A stretch of 64,000 nucleotides of DNA from Comamonas sp. BIGb0152 (GCF_024809975.1 NZ_JANUDY010000002.1:1-64000); one strand, 5' to 3'. Counted from the stretch's first letter, positions 33,967 through 42,508 are shown. Notes: generated by a model from the letters alone, not told the origin. Numbers and translations are program-made.

Positions 33967-34647
33967 ATGGCAGACCGATTTGAGAGTGTCAACACCGAGA
34001 GCAAGGGCGAGCAGATCTATGCCCAGCTGGCGCAGGCGCTGGTCAAAGGGCAGCTGTTGCCCGGTGAGCGCCTCAAGATCCGCGAGTTGGCGGCCCAAAT
34101 GGGCACCAGCGTGACGCCCGTGCGCGATGCCATCCTGCGCCTGGTGCAGCACGGCGTATTGGTGATGCTCAGCCCCCGCGATATACGGGTGCGCCGCCTG
34201 AGCTTGGACGAGTACCTGGAGATTCGCAACATCCGCGTGGAGCTGGAAGGCATGGCCGCCAGCCAGGCCGCCGTGCGCGCCACTGCCGATGAGGTGCAGC
34301 GCCTGGCCGAGCAGGTGCAGCAGAACGAAGAGGCCGTGCGGCGCGGCGACATCGCCCAGGCGATTGCGCTGAACCAGGATTTTCACTTTGCGCTGTGCCA
34401 GCTGGCCCGCATGCCGCTGCTGTCCGATATTTTGTACGGCCTGTGGCTCAAGATGGGCCCGCTGATCGCCCAGAGTTACAGCGAAGGCGGGCGCAGCATG
34501 ATTGACCACCATTACCCCGTCATCGAGGCCTTGCGCCGCAACGACCCGCATGCGGCGCGGGTGGCGATCCAGACCGATTTGCTGTCCGGCGGGCAGTCGA
34601 TCTATGAGCGGTTTGGGCGGGTGGAGGCGGGGGTGGACGCCCAGTGA
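33967..34647 (+). CDS. GntR family regulator, FCD type
   Basis: The 226-residue protein has an N-terminal winged helix ('GEQIYAQLAQALVKGQLLPGERLKIRELA', 'TSVTPVRDAILRL') and a C-terminal all-helical FCD effector domain with the metal/ligand His residues in 'NQDFHFALCQ' and 'DHHYPVIEAL'. It is divergent from the kinase/aminotransferase/SDR operon and likely represses it until its substrate is present. ATG 33967 is preceded by AGGAG at ten bases. Confidence 0.88.
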   Translation: MADRFESVNTESKGEQIYAQLAQALVKGQLLPGERLKIRELAAQMGTSVTPVRDAILRLVQHGVLVMLSPRDIRVRRLSLDEYLEIRNIRVELEGMAASQAAVRATADEVQRLAEQVQQNEEAVRRGDIAQAIALNQDFHFALCQLARMPLLSDILYGLWLKMGPLIAQSYSEGGRSMIDHHYPVIEALRRNDPHAARVAIQTDLLSGGQSIYERFGRVEAGVDAQ

Positions 34648-34708
34648 GAGCCCAGTGGGGGTTGGCAGCTGCTTGCGTGCTGGCGGGGCCCAGCGCCGCT
34701 GAGCTCGC

Positions 34709-36076
34709 TTATTGCGTGGGCAACAGCGGGGCTGCAAACGCCCGCGCTACCTCTCGGTTGCGTACCGCCAGCGCTTGCATGGCCGCGGAGGTGGGTGCGG
34801 CCAGTTGGGCATCGCTGGCGGCTTCCCAGAAGGCGTCGGCCGCACGCGCAGCCAGGCTCCACACCCGGGGGACGGCGCCAATGGTGCTCACCTTGGGCTC
34901 GATGGGCACCAGCTCCGGGTCCAGCCCGCCGCCGATGGAGGCGTAGCGCATCGGCAGAATGTCGTAGGCGGGGGCAATGCCCAGGTACTCGCCATCGTCG
35001 CCAATCAGCAGCGAAATATTCTCGAAATGCCGGTCGGTATTGCCGATCAATTCGCTGAACGCGGCCATCACAGCGACATGCTCGGCATGCTGGGGGCTGA
35101 CATAGTCTGCGTTCACGCAGCGTGCGGCGAACTCGGGCCAGGTATCGCGCACACCGAAAAACTCGTCATCCACGGCGCCAGCTGAGAGCATGCCTAGCCG
35201 TCCTTGCTTGCCGATGCGGTCAAAGCGCTGGACTTCCAGAAACACAAACTCGCCGCGGGCAAGGATCTGTGTCTTGGCGGTGGGCACGCCCACCTCGGCC
35301 AGCGATGCCAGCGCCAAGTGTTCCAGTGGCAGCAGCTCAGCCATGCGGCTGCCAGCACGTGCAAACTTGACGATCACCGACCCCGTGTCTGGCGCCACCC
35401 AGAGGAATTTGGGCTGCTCGCCACCGGCGCTCGAGCCATAGGATTCGTTTTTGAGCTGCTGCGCGAGGCCCACATACACGTCCAGCTTGTCTTGTGCCTG
35501 CGGCATGGGCTGGCGCAGCAAATCCATTTCGCGCTGCAACGGTAGATCGCCAAAGATCAGGTTGCCCGGCAGATTGAGCCCTTGCGTGAACAGGAACGCA
35601 ATACGGTGGTCGTCGCTCCAGTCGCTCAGGCTGACAGGGAAGGGCTGGTTGCGCGCTGCAGTCTGGGCAAGTTGGCGACCCAAAAACCCCGATGGCGCCG
35701 CAAACAACATATAGGGCGGCAGGCCTTCGTAAAGGCGAATGGCGCCAGCATCACCGCGCTCCAGCGTGCCGCCCCCCACGAGGAATTCGAGGTCGGCATA
35801 CGGAACGATGTGGCCGCTGGAGAGAAAGCGGTAAACCCGCTGGCGCGGGTTGAGCCCCAGCGGCAGCTTGCGCAACTGCGCGTAATGCGGCGTACGCTGG
35901 CCCGGCTCGCGAAACATGGTGACCGTGGTGGATAGTTCGCGAATAGTTCGGGAGAGCGTTGGCTGGCTGATGCCCAGCGATTCCACCAGCTGCTGGCCAG
36001 AGCGCGGCCCACCGGCCAGCGCGCGCTCGATGGCCTGGTGCAGATCGTTCAATGCTGGTCGGGGGAAGGGGGGCAC
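34709..36076 (-). CDS. yjjJ: HipA-family protein with own HTH, YjjJ-like
   Basis: The 455-residue protein combines an N-terminal helix-turn-helix ('SGQQLVESLGISQPTLSRTI') with a HipA kinase-like domain: 'SSAGGEQPKFL' (ATP-loop region), 'GNTDRHFENISLL' with the catalytic Asp, and 'APAYDILP'. E. coli YjjJ has this same arrangement and lacks a separate antitoxin gene. HipA kinases phosphorylate aminoacyl-tRNA synthetases and arrest growth; the target here is unknown. The GTG start has AGGAAA upstream. A 17-base palindrome in the promoter may be its operator. Confidence 0.85.
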   Translation of the reverse strand: MPPFPRPALNDLHQAIERALAGGPRSGQQLVESLGISQPTLSRTIRELSTTVTMFREPGQRTPHYAQLRKLPLGLNPRQRVYRFLSSGHIVPYADLEFLVGGGTLERGDAGAIRLYEGLPPYMLFAAPSGFLGRQLAQTAARNQPFPVSLSDWSDDHRIAFLFTQGLNLPGNLIFGDLPLQREMDLLRQPMPQAQDKLDVYVGLAQQLKNESYGSSAGGEQPKFLWVAPDTGSVIVKFARAGSRMAELLPLEHLALASLAEVGVPTAKTQILARGEFVFLEVQRFDRIGKQGRLGMLSAGAVDDEFFGVRDTWPEFAARCVNADYVSPQHAEHVAVMAAFSELIGNTDRHFENISLLIGDDGEYLGIAPAYDILPMRYASIGGGLDPELVPIEPKVSTIGAVPRVWSLAARAADAFWEAASDAQLAAPTSAAMQALAVRNREVARAFAAPLLPTQ

Positions 36077-36108
36077 TTGGGCTTTCCTGAATAGTTCAAG
36101 AATTTTAT

Positions 36109-36125
36109 ATGAATAATTAATTCAT
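36109..36125. promoter_or_regulatory. Palindrome upstream of yjjJ-like gene
   Basis: ATGAATAATTAATTCAT has 6-base inverted arms (ATGAAT/ATTCAT) and lies 33 bases before the yjjJ start, beside a -10-like TATAAAAT on the minus strand. It is a candidate autoregulatory operator for the N-terminal HTH of YjjJ. Confidence 0.45.
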
Positions 36126-36151
36126 CGCTTTCCGTGTTGCCAGGACGGGCT

Positions 36152-37036
36152 TTAGCCCGCCACGGGGCCCTGCACCAGCCTCAGCGTCTGCACCAGCAGC
36201 TGGTACAAGCTGTCCACCGCTGGGGAGTGGCGCGATTCCTTGCTGCGGTAGACGGCGACCTCCATCGGCGCCAAGGGGCCCAGGCCGTGTTTGCTGCCCA
36301 GGACCTGCAGATGGGGTGGCGCGCTGCACTGGGTGAGGGCGGCAATGGCCAAGCCGCTCTCCACGGCAGCAATCTGCCCGGCCAGGCTGGAGCTGTTGTA
36401 GACCACGCGGTGCTGGCGCCCTTGCATGGCCAGCGATTGCAGCGCACCGCGCCGGGCCAAGCTGGCTTCCTCATACACGGCAATGGGCAGGGGATCGCGC
36501 CGCCACAGCGCAAAGTGCTCGGAGCCGACCCAGACCATGGGCTCATGGAACAGCAAGGTGCCCCGGCGTGCGTGGTCGCGCGAAACCAGTGCCAGATCGA
36601 GCGCGCCGGCTGCCACGCGCGGAATCAGCGCGGTGGACTGCTCGCAGCTGAGCACGATCTCCACGCCGCTATGCCGGGGTGCAAAGCGTTTTAATACCGG
36701 TGTCAGGTACTTGGCGGCGTAGTCATCGGGCACCCCCAGGCGTACATTCCCCCGCAGCGCCTGGCCTTGCAGTGCCGACTGTGCCTCGCTGTGCAGATCC
36801 AGGATGCGGCGGGCGTAGCCGAGCAGCTTTTGGCCTTCTGCGGTGAGCTGCTGGCTGCGGCTGTCGCGCTCCAGCAAACGATGGCCGACGGCGGATTCCA
36901 GCTTCTTGAGCTGCATGCTCACGGCCGACTGGGAGCGGTGCACCTCGCCCGCTGCGCCAGACAGCGAGCCGGTATCGACCACGGCGACAAAGCACTTGAG
37001 CCAGTCCATCTGCAGGTCTTGGGAGGTGGTGGGCAT
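36152..37036 (-). CDS. LysR family transcriptional regulator
   Basis: The 294-residue protein has the N-terminal winged HTH ('GSLSGAAGEVHRSQSAVSMQLKKLE') and a periplasmic-binding-like effector domain ('LRGNVRLGVPDDYAAKYLTPVL'). It is divergent from a DMT exporter gene, with a candidate LysR operator between them, so it probably regulates that gene. The effector is unknown. Confidence 0.9.
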   Translation of the reverse strand: MPTTSQDLQMDWLKCFVAVVDTGSLSGAAGEVHRSQSAVSMQLKKLESAVGHRLLERDSRSQQLTAEGQKLLGYARRILDLHSEAQSALQGQALRGNVRLGVPDDYAAKYLTPVLKRFAPRHSGVEIVLSCEQSTALIPRVAAGALDLALVSRDHARRGTLLFHEPMVWVGSEHFALWRRDPLPIAVYEEASLARRGALQSLAMQGRQHRVVYNSSSLAGQIAAVESGLAIAALTQCSAPPHLQVLGSKHGLGPLAPMEVAVYRSKESRHSPAVDSLYQLLVQTLRLVQGPVAG

Positions 37037-37040
37037 GTAG

Positions 37041-37055
37041 ATTCGATATTCGAAT
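37041..37055. promoter_or_regulatory. Candidate LysR operator
   Basis: ATTCGATATTCGAAT is a perfect inverted repeat (6-base arms, 3-base spacer) that contains a T-N11-A LysR motif. It lies 5 bases before the LysR start and 59 bases before the divergent DMT exporter. Confidence 0.6.
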
Positions 37056-37113
37056 GGCTGGTGGAAGAATTATGCGCTTTTCGTAATATGGCTGGTGTTT
37101 CACACTGCAGGCC

Positions 37114-38073
37114 ATGCATCGCTACCCCAACCCCACGCGCAGTGCCGCCGCGCACCATGCGCACCCAAGGCCCCACGTGGCACACCACGCAGTCGCTGGC
37201 GTTTTGCCATTTTTACTGGGCAGTGCGCTGCTGGGCAGCATCGGTGTTTTTGTGCACCTGGCCGATGCCGACGCGCTGACGGCCACCTGGTTTCGCTGCG
37301 CCTTTGGGCTGTTGGGCCTGACGGCTTGGTTGCTGTGGCGCGGACAACTGGGCCGTCTGCGACTGAGCCGGAGTACCGCCGTCTGGGTGCTGCTGGCCAG
37401 CGTCTTGATGGTGCTGGGTTGGGTGCTGTTTTTCGCGGCAATGGAGCGCATGTCTGCCGGGGTTGCCGTGGTGCTGTTCCATCTGCAGCCCATGTGGGTG
37501 CTGGTGTTGGGTGCGCTGTGCCTGGGCGAGCGGCCTGGCCGGCCAAAGGTGGTGGCTGTGGCAGCATCCATGCTGGGGCTGGTGCTGGCGACGGGGGTGC
37601 TGGAGCAGGTCGCGTCACCGCAAGACGCGCGATCCGCCTATTGGTGGGGTGTGGGTTTTTGCCTGCTGGGGGCATTCTTGACCGCAGCGGTGACGGTGAT
37701 TGCGCGGCGCCTGCGTGATCTGCCTGCCGGTGTCTTGGCTTGGTGGCAATGTGCAGCAGGCAGTGCCGTTCTCTGGATCGCGCCTGCCCACGAGGGCTGG
37801 CCGGCCTGGGGCGCTTCCTGGTTCTGGCTGGCTGGTCTGGGCCTGGTGCATACCGCCATGGCGTATGCCCTGATCTACACCGGCATGGCCAGGCTGCCCA
37901 CGGGGCGTATCGCGGTCTTGCAGTTTGCCTACCCCGCCATGGCGATCTTGGTGGACTGGCTGTATTTTGGGCACCGTCTGGGGCCTTTGCAGATCGCCGG
38001 GATCGCGGTGATGGGGGTGGCCATCTGCTATGCGGAGCGCCGGCCAAGCGCTGAGAAATTGCACAGCGCCTGA
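37114..38073 (+). CDS. DMT superfamily (EamA) transporter
   Basis: The 319-residue inner-membrane protein has ten predicted helices in two EamA repeats ('GSALLGSIGVFVHLADADAL', 'GLVHTAMAYALIYTGMARLP'). EamA proteins export amino acids or metabolites with unknown specificity here. The divergent LysR gene probably controls it. The N-terminal 25 residues are His-rich and may indicate a slightly later start. Confidence 0.87.
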   Translation: MHRYPNPTRSAAAHHAHPRPHVAHHAVAGVLPFLLGSALLGSIGVFVHLADADALTATWFRCAFGLLGLTAWLLWRGQLGRLRLSRSTAVWVLLASVLMVLGWVLFFAAMERMSAGVAVVLFHLQPMWVLVLGALCLGERPGRPKVVAVAASMLGLVLATGVLEQVASPQDARSAYWWGVGFCLLGAFLTAAVTVIARRLRDLPAGVLAWWQCAAGSAVLWIAPAHEGWPAWGASWFWLAGLGLVHTAMAYALIYTGMARLPTGRIAVLQFAYPAMAILVDWLYFGHRLGPLQIAGIAVMGVAICYAERRPSAEKLHSA

Positions 38074-38255
38074 CTGCTGCGGCCTGCACGGCCTGCTGCG
38101 CGTGGTGTGAAAGCGGTGGAAAGCCCTGGTCGCTAAGCGGTACACCGAAAGCGCCGTGCGCTGGAGGGCCTTGGCTACTGTCCTCGTGTCAAACCAGCAC
38201 CAACCGCAGCCCCGGGCAGCGGGCGGACGCAGTACCTGGGCCTGTGGCAGATGGC

Positions 38256-38765
38256 TCAGGCCTCGAACCAGTTCACATCCAATGAAATCAAATAGCGACG
38301 CTTTTTGCCGTCAAGGCCCGTGCCACCGCCGCCAACGTGGGCTTCACAAGAGGTGACTGCCACCGCCATTCCTGCTTCTTGCAGCCTGGCCTGGAGGGGC
38401 AGGGCATCCCTGGGGGACAGATGGCCCAGGACCAGGCCGTTGACAATCACGGACACCGACTGCTTGGTTCCCACGTTGCCCGTCTCATGCACCAAAAATG
38501 CAATGCAGTTGAGGTCTGCACGGTCCCCAAAGAAATTGCCTGCGACCTGATAAATATTGGCGGTTTGTGTGCCGTCGTCCGTGACCTGCACATTTTCTCC
38601 TCTTGCCCAGTGCTTCTCGGCGCGGAGGTTTTTCCATTTATTCGTCAACGCCGGCCTGGTCGGCCACCAGCTTCGCCGAGCTGGCGGCCCTCGCGATAAA
38701 AGCCAATAGGCCAGGTAGGCCAGCCAGCCCATGAAGAACAGCAGCAGAATTTGCCCATAGCCCAT
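38256..38765 (-). CDS. Membrane-anchored protein with HIRAN-like domain
   Basis: The 169-residue product starts with one transmembrane helix ('ILLLFFMGWLAYLAYWLL'), a basic linker and a soluble domain containing 'IYQVAGNFFGDRA', 'VSVIVNGLVLGHLSP' and 'ALPLQARL'. The pattern 'VaG..yy...VsV.vnG..vGyl...A' resembles HIRAN domains, but similarity is weak and this is a tentative assignment. ATG 38765 has GGAAACGAG upstream. Function unknown. Confidence 0.55.
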   Translation of the reverse strand: MGYGQILLLFFMGWLAYLAYWLLSRGPPARRSWWPTRPALTNKWKNLRAEKHWARGENVQVTDDGTQTANIYQVAGNFFGDRADLNCIAFLVHETGNVGTKQSVSVIVNGLVLGHLSPRDALPLQARLQEAGMAVAVTSCEAHVGGGGTGLDGKKRRYLISLDVNWFEA

Positions 38766-38979
38766 CTCGTTTCCTTTGGTGGTGATTGCATCCCAGGCTA
38801 CCCCATGGCGGCAGCGATGGCGCGTGGGGCGCAAGTTAGCCTTCAGGTAGGAGTTGCTCCCGCCCGCCGATTGTGGGCCGCTTTGACAGTTTTCGAGTCG
38901 CTTGGTTTAAGGTCATTAAAAGGAGTACCGTGGGGCAAGGCCATCCATCCTGATGCGCCGCACTAGACCGGAGGTCTAC

Positions 38980-39147
38980 ATGTTCAAATTCTCAGCCTAC
39001 CCGCCAGCCTCTTTTTGGGACAAATCCGAAGAGATGATGCTCAAGATGTCGGGTATTCCTTCACCACAGGAACAAGGCAGCAAGACCCCCCAAGAAAAAG
39101 ACAAGCAGGACCAAGAGCAGGGCCAGCAAGTTTTCCTGGTCTTGTAA
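38980..39147 (+). CDS. Small unknown protein 1
   Basis: This 55-codon gene has a consensus GGAGGT ribosome-binding site four bases before ATG 38980 and is followed by a terminator. The product starts 'MFKFSAYPPASFWDKSEEM' and ends with a polar Gln/Lys/Asp-rich tail. No family was recognised. It is first in a row of three small genes on the plus strand. Confidence 0.6.
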   Translation: MFKFSAYPPASFWDKSEEMMLKMSGIPSPQEQGSKTPQEKDKQDQEQGQQVFLVL

Positions 39148-39223
39148 GCCGGCGGCCAGAGCCTATTGCGCGCCTTCCCAGGCTGCTGCACCACCTGCCG
39201 CTGTGCACCATCAGCGGCGCACC

Positions 39224-39257
39224 AAAAGCATCCCCAGCTGGTGCTTTTGCCTTTTTT
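39224..39257 (+). terminator. Terminator after small gene 1
   Basis: AAAAGCA and TGCTTTT arms enclose a CCAGCTGG-containing loop and are followed by TTTTTT after GCC, giving a Rho-independent terminator just before the next small gene. Confidence 0.72.
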
Positions 39258-39267
39258 AGGAGTAGGG

Positions 39268-39441
39268 ATGGAGAAGTTCTACGACATCTTCATGGGCCGA
39301 CTTGGCGCAAGAAACACGCGACTGGTGGCAAAAAACCAGAGCGCTGCACAGCTCGATCTCTGGAAAGCCAAAGGCTATCGCTTGCAGGCAGAGCGACGCG
39401 TGACAGAGCGCCTGCACGAAATCTATTTCGTTTCGGCATGA
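39268..39441 (+). CDS. Small unknown protein 2
   Basis: The 57-codon gene starts at ATG 39268 after AGGAGTAGGG. The product is basic ('MEKFYDIFMGRLGARNTRLVAKNQ...', 'YRLQAERRVTERLHE') with no membrane segment or signal peptide. No family was recognised. It starts right after a terminator, so it needs its own promoter or read-through. Confidence 0.55.
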   Translation: MEKFYDIFMGRLGARNTRLVAKNQSAAQLDLWKAKGYRLQAERRVTERLHEIYFVSA

Positions 39442-39507
39442 AGACGCCGTGCGGGCGATGCGCGACACAACGCGCACGCTGCACGCAATGAACAGGACGA
39501 ATGGGTC

Positions 39508-39705
39508 ATGAAACTTAACTTCAAAGCCAAGCCCCCCAAGCTATCGGATATTCAAAAATCACGGCTGGAAACTGAACGCATCTCTTACTCGGACGAAGCC
39601 CCACCAGCGCGCCAGACCTGGAAGGAGCGCGCTGAGTACCAAGGCGGGGAGCTGTCTTACCGGGGCCAGGTGAAAAAGACGGTGTTCACCCTTAAAAAAC
39701 CCTGA
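39508..39705 (+). CDS. Small unknown protein 3
   Basis: The 65-codon gene encodes a basic, polar protein ('MKLNFKAKPPKLSDIQKSR', C-terminal 'YRGQVKKTVFTLKKP'). An AGGA element lies about 12 bases upstream of the ATG. The end resembles a small beta-strand-rich domain, but no family was recognised. It follows small gene 2 by 66 bases and could be cotranscribed with it. Confidence 0.52.
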   Translation: MKLNFKAKPPKLSDIQKSRLETERISYSDEAPPARQTWKERAEYQGGELSYRGQVKKTVFTLKKP

Positions 39706-39858
39706 TGGTTGGGTTTGCCGCCATGCCTTGCTGAGGGACTAAAACGCGCGGCAGCCTGCATACCAGAATGGATCCCCAAAAGCAGGACCGCTCGTTGATG
39801 GGCAGATGGCCTGCGTTCGGAACTGCACTGGACTCAGGCCGTTTGGTTTCATCGACAT

Positions 39859-40023
39859 TCAATGACGGTTGTTGTAGCGGATGCAGTGCATGCATTCGAT
39901 GCGCAGTTCCCTTGTGCTGCTGAACTTGCGCAGGTAGAGCCACTCGCGCCTCACGACCGTGGAGAAGCTCTCCATTGCGGCGTTGCGCAGGCAATGACCT
40001 CTGCGGAACATGCTTTGAACAAA
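39859..40023 (-). pseudogene. IS3-family transposase OrfB remnant
   Basis: About 54 codons resemble the C-terminal catalytic end of IS3-type transposases: 'FVQSMFRRGHCLRNAAMESF' parallels the family's 'C.DNA..ESFF' with the last catalytic Glu, followed by 'RREWLYLRKF' and ending '...CIRYNNRH'. The DN pair has changed to RN and no upstream part or terminal repeats remain, so it is a decayed fragment. It lies between small genes and the DMT exporter gene. Confidence 0.7.
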
Positions 40024-40034
40024 GTCTGCGTCAG

Positions 40035-40982
40035 CTAGCTGCGCAGATCCTGCCAACGGTAGCCCAGCACCGCCGCGACGATCAAGCCCATGCCCCACCA
40101 CTGAAGCGCTGTCGGATGGGCGCCAAACCAGAGCAAATCCACGGCCAAGGCCACTGCCGGATAGACAAAGCTCAGCATCGCCACTGCGGCAGCCCCCAGG
40201 CGCTGAAAGGCGCCATACATCAGTCCGTACATCAGCGAGGTGTGCAGCAGGCCCAAAATGAGCACGCAAATCACCGTCTTCATGGATGGCATCGGGGCGG
40301 CCGTCCCCAGCACTTGCATCACCAGCGGTGCCGACCACAAGGCCAGTGCCGCGCCTCCCACCAGCATCTGCACCATCGCGATTTGCGCTGGCGCGATGCC
40401 TTGGATGCGCCGGGTGCTGACCACCGTCACGGTATACAGGCCGGCAGCGATGAGCGCCAGCAAGATGCCCCAGACCGGCGCGCCCATGTGGGGCGCCGCG
40501 GTGGCAGCGGCCGCTGTGCCCAGCCCGCTGCTCAGCACCACACCCAGCAGCGCCAGCAACATCCACCCAAGTTTGCGCCATCCGATGGCCTCGCCCCCCA
40601 GGGCGGCAGCCAGCACCAGCATAAAAGGCTGCACATGGTAGACCACCGTTGCCACGGCAATGCCCACATAGGCATAAGCATGGAACAGCATCACCCAGTT
40701 GGCCACCAAAGCCAGGCCGCCGATCAGCATCGCCGCCCAGGCCTGCCCGGATGGGCGCACCCAGGCCCGTTGCCACCATACCCACAGCCCCAGGCCCAGC
40801 GCACCGAGCAAGCAGCGCAGCAGCACCACGCCCTCTACCGGTAAACCACTCTCGATGACGACCAGGCCAATCGTTCCTGACAGGACCATGGCTGCGACCA
40901 TGCGCCAAGTGCCGCCCCCGCCACGTGTGGTGATGGGGGTCGCTGTGGCCTGGTGCCTGGCTGCTGCGCTTGAGGATTGCAT
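40035..40982 (-). CDS. DMT superfamily (EamA) transporter
   Basis: The 315-residue inner-membrane protein has ten predicted helices and two EamA repeats ('MVLSGTIGLVVIESGLPVEGVVLLR', 'LHTSLMYGLMYGAFQRLGAA'). It is divergent from the LysR gene at 41304, with an inverted repeat and a tandem repeat block between them. The exported compound is unknown. Confidence 0.87.
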   Translation of the reverse strand: MQSSSAAARHQATATPITTRGGGGTWRMVAAMVLSGTIGLVVIESGLPVEGVVLLRCLLGALGLGLWVWWQRAWVRPSGQAWAAMLIGGLALVANWVMLFHAYAYVGIAVATVVYHVQPFMLVLAAALGGEAIGWRKLGWMLLALLGVVLSSGLGTAAAATAAPHMGAPVWGILLALIAAGLYTVTVVSTRRIQGIAPAQIAMVQMLVGGAALALWSAPLVMQVLGTAAPMPSMKTVICVLILGLLHTSLMYGLMYGAFQRLGAAAVAMLSFVYPAVALAVDLLWFGAHPTALQWWGMGLIVAAVLGYRWQDLRS

Positions 40983-41061
40983 GGCGGTATCTCACGTAAT
41001 TCAATAGCTGTGATGGTCACACCTGCGCAATCATTAAACAATACGTCTTTGATTCAATTTA

Positions 41062-41085
41062 TTATTGTCTGCTGAACAACAATAA
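41062..41085. promoter_or_regulatory. Inverted repeat in divergent EamA/LysR region
   Basis: TTATTGT and ACAATAA arms, seven bases each with a ten-base spacer, lie in AT-rich DNA 80 bases upstream of the exporter gene. They are a candidate LysR binding site. Confidence 0.5.
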
Positions 41086-41118
41086 GCGCCGATAACACAG
41101 CCCAGCGAGCCGAAGGTT

Positions 41119-41258
41119 GGCGTTCCCGACTAGGCGTCCCCGACTGGGCGTCCCCGACTTGGCGTCCCCGACTGGGCGTCCCCGACTTGGCGTCCCCGAC
41201 TTGGCGTCCCCGACTTGGCGTCCCCGACTTGGCGTCCCCGACTAGGCGTCCCCGACTG
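41119..41258. repeat. 14-bp tandem repeat, ten units
   Basis: Ten head-to-tail copies of GGCGTCCCCGACTN occupy 140 bases. The last base varies (T, G or A), and the first unit has one C-to-T change (GGCGTTCCCGACTA). The block ends 45 bases before the LysR start codon. The unit carries no dyad or known motif, so it looks like a variable-number tandem repeat. Confidence 0.95.
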
Positions 41259-41303
41259 GGTGCCTAGCCGCAGGCCGTAGTTGTGTTAACGGCGCTCGCT
41301 ACC

Positions 41304-42284
41304 ATGACCACCGATACCCTCCCGCTTGCCGATATGCAGGTCTTTGTCCAGGTCGTCGCCCAGCACAGCTTTGCAGGCGCGGCGCGTCAGTTGCGCCTGA
41401 CCACCGGCGCCGTCAGCCGCAGCGTTGGCAGGCTGGAGTCGGCGCTGGGCGTCAAGCTGCTGCACCGCACGACGCGGTCCTTGTCGCTGACCGAAGTAGG
41501 GGCTGCCGTGCATGCCGATTGCGTGCTAATGCTGCAAAGCGCCGAGCAGGCGGTATCGCGCGCGACGGCCCACCGCCAGCAACCCCAAGGAATACTGCGC
41601 ATCAACGCGCCTTTGGTGTTTGGCGATTGGTGGCTGGCGCCGCTGCTGCCCGGCTTTTGCGCGCGCTTCCCCGAAGTGCAGGTACAGCTGAGCATGAGCG
41701 ACACCATGGCCGATCTGACCGCCGAAGGGCTGGACCTGGCCATCCGTATCACGGCCGTGGATGCGCTACCGCCAGCCATGGTGGCTCGGCCGCTGCGGCG
41801 CGTCGGCTATGTCTTGGTGGCGCACCCCGCTTATCTGCAATCCCGCCTGCCGATCACCCAACCACAGGATTTGCTCGCCCACCCCTGCATGAGCCTGGGC
41901 TATGGCCCCTTTCAAAACCTGGTGGAACTTGTTCCGGCGCACATGCCCACTGCAGCTCCCACCAAGCTGCGGCTCAACACGCCCATCACCATCGCCAGCA
42001 GCCAGGGTTTGCTCCATGCGTTGCAGCACAACGCCGTCGCCGGGATCGCGCTGATGGCCGATTTTGTGGCCAGCAGCCATCTCGCCAACCGCAGCCTGTT
42101 GCAAGTGCTGCCAGGCTGGCAATTGGCGGGCAGTTACGCCCCCCGCATGGCCTACGCCATCCACGCCCCTGGGCCGCATATACCGCCTAAATTGCGTGCG
42201 ATGCTGGACTACTTGCAAAGCCAAACTGCAGACCCAGCCATGCCCGGCACCCCTGAGCACCAACAGCCCGGGCCACAGCACTGA
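41304..42284 (+). CDS. LysR family transcriptional regulator
   Basis: The 326-residue protein has the LysR HTH ('HSFAGAARQLRLTTGAVSRSVGRLE') and the substrate-binding domain ('LRINAPLVFGDWWLAPLLPGF', 'GLDLAIRITAVDALPPAMVA'). It belongs to the CrgA/AphB-like group by pattern. It is divergent from an EamA exporter. The C-terminal 20 residues are low-complexity. The ten-unit tandem repeat lies in its promoter region. Confidence 0.9.
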   Translation: MTTDTLPLADMQVFVQVVAQHSFAGAARQLRLTTGAVSRSVGRLESALGVKLLHRTTRSLSLTEVGAAVHADCVLMLQSAEQAVSRATAHRQQPQGILRINAPLVFGDWWLAPLLPGFCARFPEVQVQLSMSDTMADLTAEGLDLAIRITAVDALPPAMVARPLRRVGYVLVAHPAYLQSRLPITQPQDLLAHPCMSLGYGPFQNLVELVPAHMPTAAPTKLRLNTPITIASSQGLLHALQHNAVAGIALMADFVASSHLANRSLLQVLPGWQLAGSYAPRMAYAIHAPGPHIPPKLRAMLDYLQSQTADPAMPGTPEHQQPGPQH

Positions 42285-42382
42285 AACCAAGAAGCCTGCA
42301 AGGAAGGCGCTGCGCATTTCTGCGATAGCGAACCCAAAGAACGCGGCGCGTGCCGTCGTGCAAGCCATGTTCGCCGTGCTTC

Positions 42383-42508
42383 AGTTTCGGCACGAATCCT
42401 GGGGAGCCGGGGCTGTTCGTTTACTACGCGAACCGGCGCCATCTGCAGCCGGCGCTCAGCGCTTTGATCGACGGTCTGCTGGACCGTGATAGGGCAGGCT
42501 TGGCCTAG
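42383..42508 (+). pseudogene. LysR C-terminal remnant
   Basis: In one frame the DNA encodes 'GLFVYYANRRHLQPALSALIDGLLDR' (split here by eye: GLFVYYANRRH, then LQPALSALIDGLL) and then a stop, the typical C-terminal end of a LysR effector domain. No HTH or start is attached, so it is a fragment of a second LysR gene, lying 98 bases after the intact one. The rest of 42285-42733 contains no supported gene. Confidence 0.55.

Noticed and set aside
41119..41258. CRISPR-like array
   Set aside because: Units are contiguous with no spacers, are only 14 bases long, and no cas gene is near.
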